Of a DNA stretch of 64,000 nt, positions 58,101-64,000 are shown piece after piece. The notes under the pieces were generated by a model, which had not been told where the DNA came from, ran no database searches, and saw only the letters and a list, made by a program, of their open reading frames with translations. How positions within the stretch are numbered: position 1 is the first letter of the stretch; each line of letters opens with the position of its first letter. Origin of the DNA: Hepsetus odoe (Eukaryota > Chordata > Actinopteri > Characiformes > Hepsetidae); NCBI GenBank assembly GCA_017165825.1, contig CM029372.1, forward strand, positions 25,030,524 through 25,094,523, read 5' to 3'. The position numbers and the translations under genes are program-made.

Positions 58101-61068
58101 GTCTGAGTGTCAGAATGATATGAACAGCATCAATTTAACCGCTGTTGAAACACCAGATGTAACTATGGAGCTTTCTTTTTCGTGTATGTTTTATAGGCGC
58201 TTCTGGCCAAATCCAGGGAATTTAAGCGCTTTGTTAGAGACCCATCATGCTTAATGAGCACAGATCTGGCTTCACTGAACACTGTTTCCTTGGTGACCAT
58301 GTGCGAAATAAATGGAATGTTTTGTCACGGCTTTTTCATTTGAGTCCCATCATTACTGACTCGCACGTCGGACGGATATGTAATAAATATCTATGTATGT
58401 GCATGTCCGTATGAGTGGTCGTTTACTGATGGTTGATAAAATTGGAAACATGTCATTTTCAGCATGTTGCGTGGGAGGGAGAGGTAAACTTGTCGGTGCC
58501 ACATCTGTTACTATATGTTGCATCATGCGTGTTCGTTCTTGCCCACGAATGTCCCAATGAATCGAAAACTGGTTCTGTCGCTCGGCCATCGCGCAGGCCA
58601 GAGTCCTCGCTCAGACCCAGACCTAAGTAGACTCATATATATTCATAGCTCCCTCCCCGCTCCTGTGCCACCATAAAAGTTGATTAATAATGCCACGTTC
58701 TTGTGCCGAGGCTTCTATTAAATTTTGATAACCTGGCATAAATGTGCATTGCTGTTCAATATTACATTAAGCTTAGATGTAAACAAGGAACATATAAGAA
58801 TTAAGAAGAAGAATAAAAATTTGGCTCCTTGGCTCAAAAACACCGACTCTGCATGTGACTGGGTTCTTGTTTACAAAAGACTCGTTTGCCTCAGGAGGGT
58901 GTGGGCGGTGCTACAGTTTCCTCTAACACTGCGAGTAATTACTTCTAAACATTTTACAGCCAGCCTGTCTTCTGCAGGGGAAGTTAAGGTAGCGGCAGGC
59001 CATCGTTTTTCAAGAACATCTACAAAAAACACAAAAACCCCAAACAATTAAACATACAAATGGTGGAATTAATTATTATATGCATTTTACTTTTATCGCT
59101 GACCAGTCATATCTTTGCTCACGTCTCCTTTTTGGGCTGAGAACATGGAGGAATCATGAAAGCTCTGGCTCTGCTCAAGTCCAGTCCGTTTTGAGCGTCT
59201 TATGAGGAGAGATGTCTAGTTTATCCCTGTGAAACTGAGTGCATTCTTCCATTCTCCGGCAGTCTCCAAGGGAAGGATGCTTAAAGGAAAGCGAGTCTAA
59301 TTTTCATCCTGAAAAAGAAAGAAGCTATTAATAATAGTCAAGGTTGGGGTAATACATTATCCCAACAGTATAATGGAGGCCCTACAATTGGCTCATTTTC
59401 TTTCATGATTTAATTTACATCCACTTTCTTAAAGAGTGAGTGAGCTGAAAATGGCATGCTTCCCTGAGTCAGGACCAGAGCTGAAAGACTGTCTTGTTTC
59501 AAAAGCATCTCTTCCCTGCTAATTTTTAATTTTTTCCCCCCCAAGTTGCGAGGAAGGTGCGTACCTTGTGCCATGCAGCCACTCTGTCATCTATCATTCG
59601 TCCTCTTCTAGCTCTCCTTGAGTATTACAGATTATAGTTCAATGGGAGTAAAGGATTCTGCCGTCTGTTTTCACCCCCTGAAACTTTCTTACCGAGAAAA
59701 TAAACGGTTGCTGTTGTTTGCCAGTGAGTAATACACTAAGCCCAGACCTTATGAGATGTATAATTTACATTAGCGAGAGCGCTAAAATATTCACTGTGAC
59801 ACTCAGGAAGCAGCGTGCAACATTAAATGAGTAAACTCCAGTCGTCTTCCCAGGAGGATCATGTACACGCGTGTCTACTGGTTAGGTAGCATCATAGGGG
59901 CTCCGGGGGTTTCAGAATGTCGTTATCCCGGATTTAGCGTGTACAGTTTTGATCTTTTTAAGGCAATGCTCCAGTTAATCTGCAGGAATCTGAAATTGTG
60001 GACGTAATAAGTGTAATTGTATCAATACTAGGGCTCAACAATTTGCAGGGGTGAATATGATGTACGGTAATAGTCTGGCACGGGTAGCACTTGAGCCTGT
60101 GACTTTGATGGACTTTCTTTTTAATAAAGTGGAGAAATGTATAATTTGTAGAATATAATTGTTAAAGCCAATTATATTGTGATAACCCTTTTTTTTGTTC
60201 TTAACTAATGATCGTAGCTTTTGGCACTGCACTTATCACCGAAGAGCTAAAATCTAGAAGTAAAATCGGTGGATTCTGTGACAAGTACGCAGGAAGCACT
60301 GGCCCGTTGTCTCCTCGATGGCCGAATTCACCCTCCCGCTGCCGTTTCCGTGGCGACTTGTGGGCTTTGAATGAACTACCATAATTGAGTGCACACATTG
60401 GTCGTCGTGCAAAAGTCCAAACTGAAAAATATCTCCTCACTCTTCCTCTCTGTCTCGCTCTCCTCTTGTCTCGCTCTTCCCAGAGTACTTTAATCCAGAG
60501 ATGAATCTCCTCTGTTTTCATTTCCCAAGAAAGGGAGGAACCTCTGACACGGAGGGCCGCGGCCAATTAAAATGTGACCTTTGGAGTTAATAGCTTCCCT
60601 TTTGCAGTGAGAGGGGAGCCACTGCATCCTGAAGGCTCCAGTAATCACAAAGCCTCTTCTCCCTCACTCAGTCGCCCTTTCTCTTTCATAAACATTGTTC
60701 TAGAAAACTCCAGCTTCACTTCCTCACTCCACGTTTGTCCTCCGTCACCCCGTCTCTCTTCTACTTTATTCAGCCCCCTCTTTCATGCTTGCTCTCTGTA
60801 GCGCTGGGCGACCGTGATGAAATTCAGTGTCACAAAGGCGGCAGTATTTAATAAAGTTCACAACGACCCAGCAGATGGACTTATTTTTTATGAAATTGTT
60901 TTAAAGGTAATAGAAACTAGGGCATCCTCTATTTTAGAATAGGGTCTTATCAAGATCAACAACTAAAAATCAACAATCTAGTACAAGATCTATAGCAGTG
61001 TAGAAGAGAGGGTGCTCACCAGTGGTTCAGTGTTTTACTTGCACTGCACAGCTCTTGTACTCTCTGTG

Positions 61069-61085
61069 CCCCCCCCCCCCCCCCC
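61069..61085. repeat. 17-bp poly-C run
   Basis: Uninterrupted C run in intron 7. A similar C-run (50664-50676) and G-run (50780-50789) lie about 10 kb upstream. Confidence 0.9.
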
Positions 61086-62593
61086 AGTCCCCATAGGCGG
61101 TGCATCTGTTAGCGAGTGGTCAGCAGTCTCCCAGGGGCATTGCTGCATTTTGTGATCATTCCACTTGAGTCATTCAGTTATGCAGCCAAAACCATCCAGG
61201 TTTCCACTGGGAGAGCCCATAGGCTGTCCTGTCGTAGCTTTGATCAGTACGGTACATGTAGAGGCACAGTGTAAACATACAGCAGCGCATAACTTGACAC
61301 GGGAGGAACACAGTTACCCCGTTATTTTTTTTTTTTAATGGGTTCTTTTTCTTTCTTCCTATTCAGGTTATTTTTAAACTACTATAGAACTACATCAGAA
61401 TAAGTAAGGATAGGAAATGGGTTTTGTACAGTCAACTGTAGATGGTCTGTTTTAATATTGGCCAGCCTTTAAGGAAACCATTTTCATATAAGAATTAAAA
61501 AGACACTTTGACTCAGTCACATGTTGCTATTGTAGTTCTGCACAAGTCAGTTTAGCTGTGAAGTCAAAATCAGGATCCGCATTGCACTGCGGTTTGAAAG
61601 ACAAAGACTAAGAAATTGCCAAATGTGGACCACTCGTGTCAGATATTTTTATTTGCTTTTGTTCCACCCTTAAGTGTTGGGTTTTCCTGTGTGCCACCAG
61701 CGACTGGCATGTGTTTGCCGCGATAGTGGGTGGATAGCATCCAGTGCTAGATTTAAAATGGACATTTATTAACCCAGCTGCTGGACACGGCCCATAATTG
61801 AGGGGTGAATCACATCTCGGATTTCTATTTTTTTTATAGGATGGTTGTTCACCAGTGCTGTAGGATTTCACAATGTCTGTTGCCATCGCATACTGTATCA
61901 GTGTGGATCTTATTTTATAGGTGATGCAAGAGAGCGAGTGAGCGGGAGAGATATGGATGCTGGAAATTGCTTCTCTGCCTTCTACTCTGCTGAATATTGG
62001 CAATTGCTGTGTGTACCACAGGCTGGTAACAGCTATTTGGTGGAACAGTGTTTTCTTACTTGCTTGCACCGTTGAAAGAACTGTAGCAGGAGTGTCTCTT
62101 GGCCACTGCATAACTGCAGACTACTCGTAGTCAAAACACAAATCACACCAAATGCTGAAGAAAACATATTAGTCTGCCAAACCTCTGTGTGTTTTTAAAG
62201 CTCTAAACACTTTGAACAGTCGTTTTGTGCTCCTGTGCCACCGACGTACCTTTTTATTATTAAATCTGATGCCTTGTTGAATAGCTTTTTTTTTTTTTTT
62301 TTTTCTTTTCCCAGTTCAAAGTCACTAAATCATAAACGTGTAGCGGATCCTCTGTAGGAGATTCCTAAAACGCTACATGTGAAAGCTATAACCCAGCAGG
62401 CAGCCCCGCTTTCAAACCAATGATCTATATTTGGACAGATGTGTAGGACTCAAAGGCTCCATTGAATAGGTTTCTCGTAGGTGCTTTTTTTTATGCTTAA
62501 GAAATGCTCGGCAACAAATTAATCTCCTGAGAACATGCCGCAAAGAAAACCATCCAATAAGTGCTCATAAAAGTCCATTCAGCCCAAGAAAGT

Positions 62594-62635
62594 TGAGGGA
62601 GGGAGGGAGAGAGAGATGGAGAGACGGAGAGAGCA
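62594..62635. repeat. purine-rich (GGGA/GA)n run
   Basis: gagggagggagggagagaga followed by GA-rich variants. Confidence 0.85.
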
Positions 62636-64000
62636 GTCACATGCAAGCCTCCAGCAAAACTCTGTGGTGGTTCTTCCTATTTGGTTTGTGTTTAAATCAT
62701 GAACCAGTGGTCTAGATAATCATTTTCAGCCCATGTCAATCACGGAATGTTTATCAAAGTTCTTGTTTCATGATTCGAGTGCCGCTCATGCCTTGGGCCA
62801 GCCTGGAACATCAGAAATGGCCCTGCGTCTTGATGGCAGTTATTCAAGCAGGCAGTAATCTTGGTTTCAAAGGGCAGAAAAGTGCTGGAGTTGGAATGAT
62901 ATCAAAAGCCATTTACTTCAGATTCTTCTCCTTGCTCGCAATGCAGATAAACAAAACAACAAAGTTTGCTGTAGCGAAGCCTTTTAATGCTATTTCACCA
63001 AAGTTCTTGTGTGGTGTGCTCAGGCAGTGTAGGCTGAATTAAGTGTGAAGGTGAGTGCTATAAAAGCTAACGCTTTACTTGTCCTGTACTTTTATTCTGA
63101 GAGCTGTCATGATTACTCGGTTAAACCAAAAAAAAAAAAAAAATGTAAGACTAGATTCTACACAGGAATCGTCCTAGGTGTCCATGGGTCAGGAGTATTT
63201 CTGAGAAACTCTTTGAATGCACTACGCACAGGAATTTTTGCTACACAAGCGGCAAAACGACCAGTTGAGAAAATGCATCAGTTCCAAAGGAAACCTTGAG
63301 TGGCTTTGTTTAATATCCTCCATAATTTATTGAACTTCACCATTAGGCTTTTGAGGAATGATGGTATACATGGTGGGCAGAAAGACCAATGGTAGGACTT
63401 TCAACATGCCCCGTGAAACAGAACTACCATTGCAGAGAGGAAAACTGGTGAAGCACCATCGTTACTAACCTCCCATAAAAAGGATGGTGTGAAAACACTG
63501 ATGACCGGCCGAGCCCGTTCACCACGCTACTCAAAACCAAGTGTAATCCATAAGAACCGACTTATTGAGCACATCGTAAATATCACTGCCCAAGTGCTGT
63601 TTCATTAAAAAGGGTCTAATTGGGCTTGTTCAGCCACATTTAGAGCAGCTTAATGGGTCCCCACCCCCCCAATTTCCAAACTTTGAACAATAATTAATGA
63701 GTTTCTTTGGCTTTTATGGAAGTGTTGTTCTCATCTCAGCCTTCACAGAGCAAAACTGAAACATTCTCAAATTGTAACATTTTATTTAAAAATATATGTT
63801 TTAAGGTATTTTTTTTTCAGTTGGCCACATCTTTATCCACTATACATATATGAAATTTTACATATACAATACAAAAGGAAAAGAGGGTGTGAAAAGCATT
63901 CATTTTGCACAAAGAGGTCGAGGGAGTGTGATCTCAAAGGGCTTTATGGGCAGAGTGCGGAGCAGAGGTTCAGCTTTGTGGTGAGAAGAAAAACAATAGA

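Larger units (their letters stand above)
39105..64000 (+). other. ctnna1 intron 7, 5' part (at least 24.9 kb, continues past window)
   Basis: After the donor GTAGGT I see no further alpha-catenin exon. Contents are: a decayed DNA-transposon-like repeat (39360-39850), a degraded repeat near 40425-40560, a SINE pair of family B in opposite orientations (44305-44506 and 46686-46879), a SINE fragment (50796-50883), a LINE-tail-like repeat (54826-55118), C and G homopolymers (50664-50676, 50780-50789, 61069-61085) and several poly-T runs. A stretch at 52241-52360 resembles a common fish repeat only weakly. The remainder, including 40,600-44,300, 46,900-50,600 and 55,200-64,000, has no gene or repeat I can support. 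LRRTM genes, often nested in this intron in vertebrates, are not seen here. Confidence 0.75.

Noticed and set aside
61608..62111. 167-codon open frame, minus strand, in intron 7
   Set aside because: No recognised motif, no domain, no supporting splice context; such lengths arise by chance in 64 kb.
39105..64000. Alpha-catenin exon 8 or an LRRTM gene
   Set aside because: Looked for the next catenin block and for leucine-rich repeats in both strands; nothing convincing seen.

Overview
This is a eukaryotic window from a ray-finned (teleost) fish nuclear genome. Four things point there: a split protein-coding gene with GT/AG introns; many tRNA-derived SINEs; L2-type and RTE-type LINE debris of kinds familiar from fish; and abundant microsatellites. 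The SINE and DNA-repeat families look most like those of ostariophysan fishes (characins, catfishes, electric eels). That narrower placement is recollection of repeat families and was not tested.

Layout. Bases 1 to about 16,800 are intergenic and repeat-rich. They hold a (CT)n microsatellite, an L2-type LINE broken in several frames (about 5,128-7,893) with a SINE nested in its 3' tail, four degraded pieces of an RTE-like LINE, and many tRNA-derived SINE copies. I see no host gene there. A GC/CpG-rich stretch at about 16,840-17,440 is the probable promoter and non-coding first exon of the only host gene I can support.

That gene is on the + strand and is an alpha-catenin, best matched to ctnna1 (alpha-E-catenin). 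Six consecutive coding exons are complete, with consistent reading phase: 20,066-20,170, 20,870-21,065, 27,273-27,439, 29,917-30,036, 30,963-31,232 and 38,901-39,104. Together they encode residues 1-354 of a protein usually about 906 residues long. This covers the whole beta-catenin-binding/dimerisation N domain and the first (vinculin-binding) part of the M domain. The rest of M and the F-actin-binding domain lie beyond the window.

Bases 39,105-64,000 are the start of a very large intron 7 of at least 24.9 kb. It contains SINEs, a decayed DNA-transposon-like repeat, LINE tails and otherwise unassigned sequence. In other vertebrates the corresponding alpha-catenin intron hosts an LRRTM gene; no LRRTM coding sequence is visible here.

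Possible regulatory signals are a perfect 14-bp RFX-type X-box palindrome and a second near-match in intron 6, a STAT-type palindrome overlapping a TEAD-type half-site and a YY1-type motif in the promoter, and a CTCF-like core about 14 kb upstream. The most unusual structural feature is a perfect 24-bp inverted repeat with a 60-bp spacer inside an RTE fragment (10,806-10,913). I found no bacterial, phage or CRISPR-type system and no convincing novel multi-gene system.
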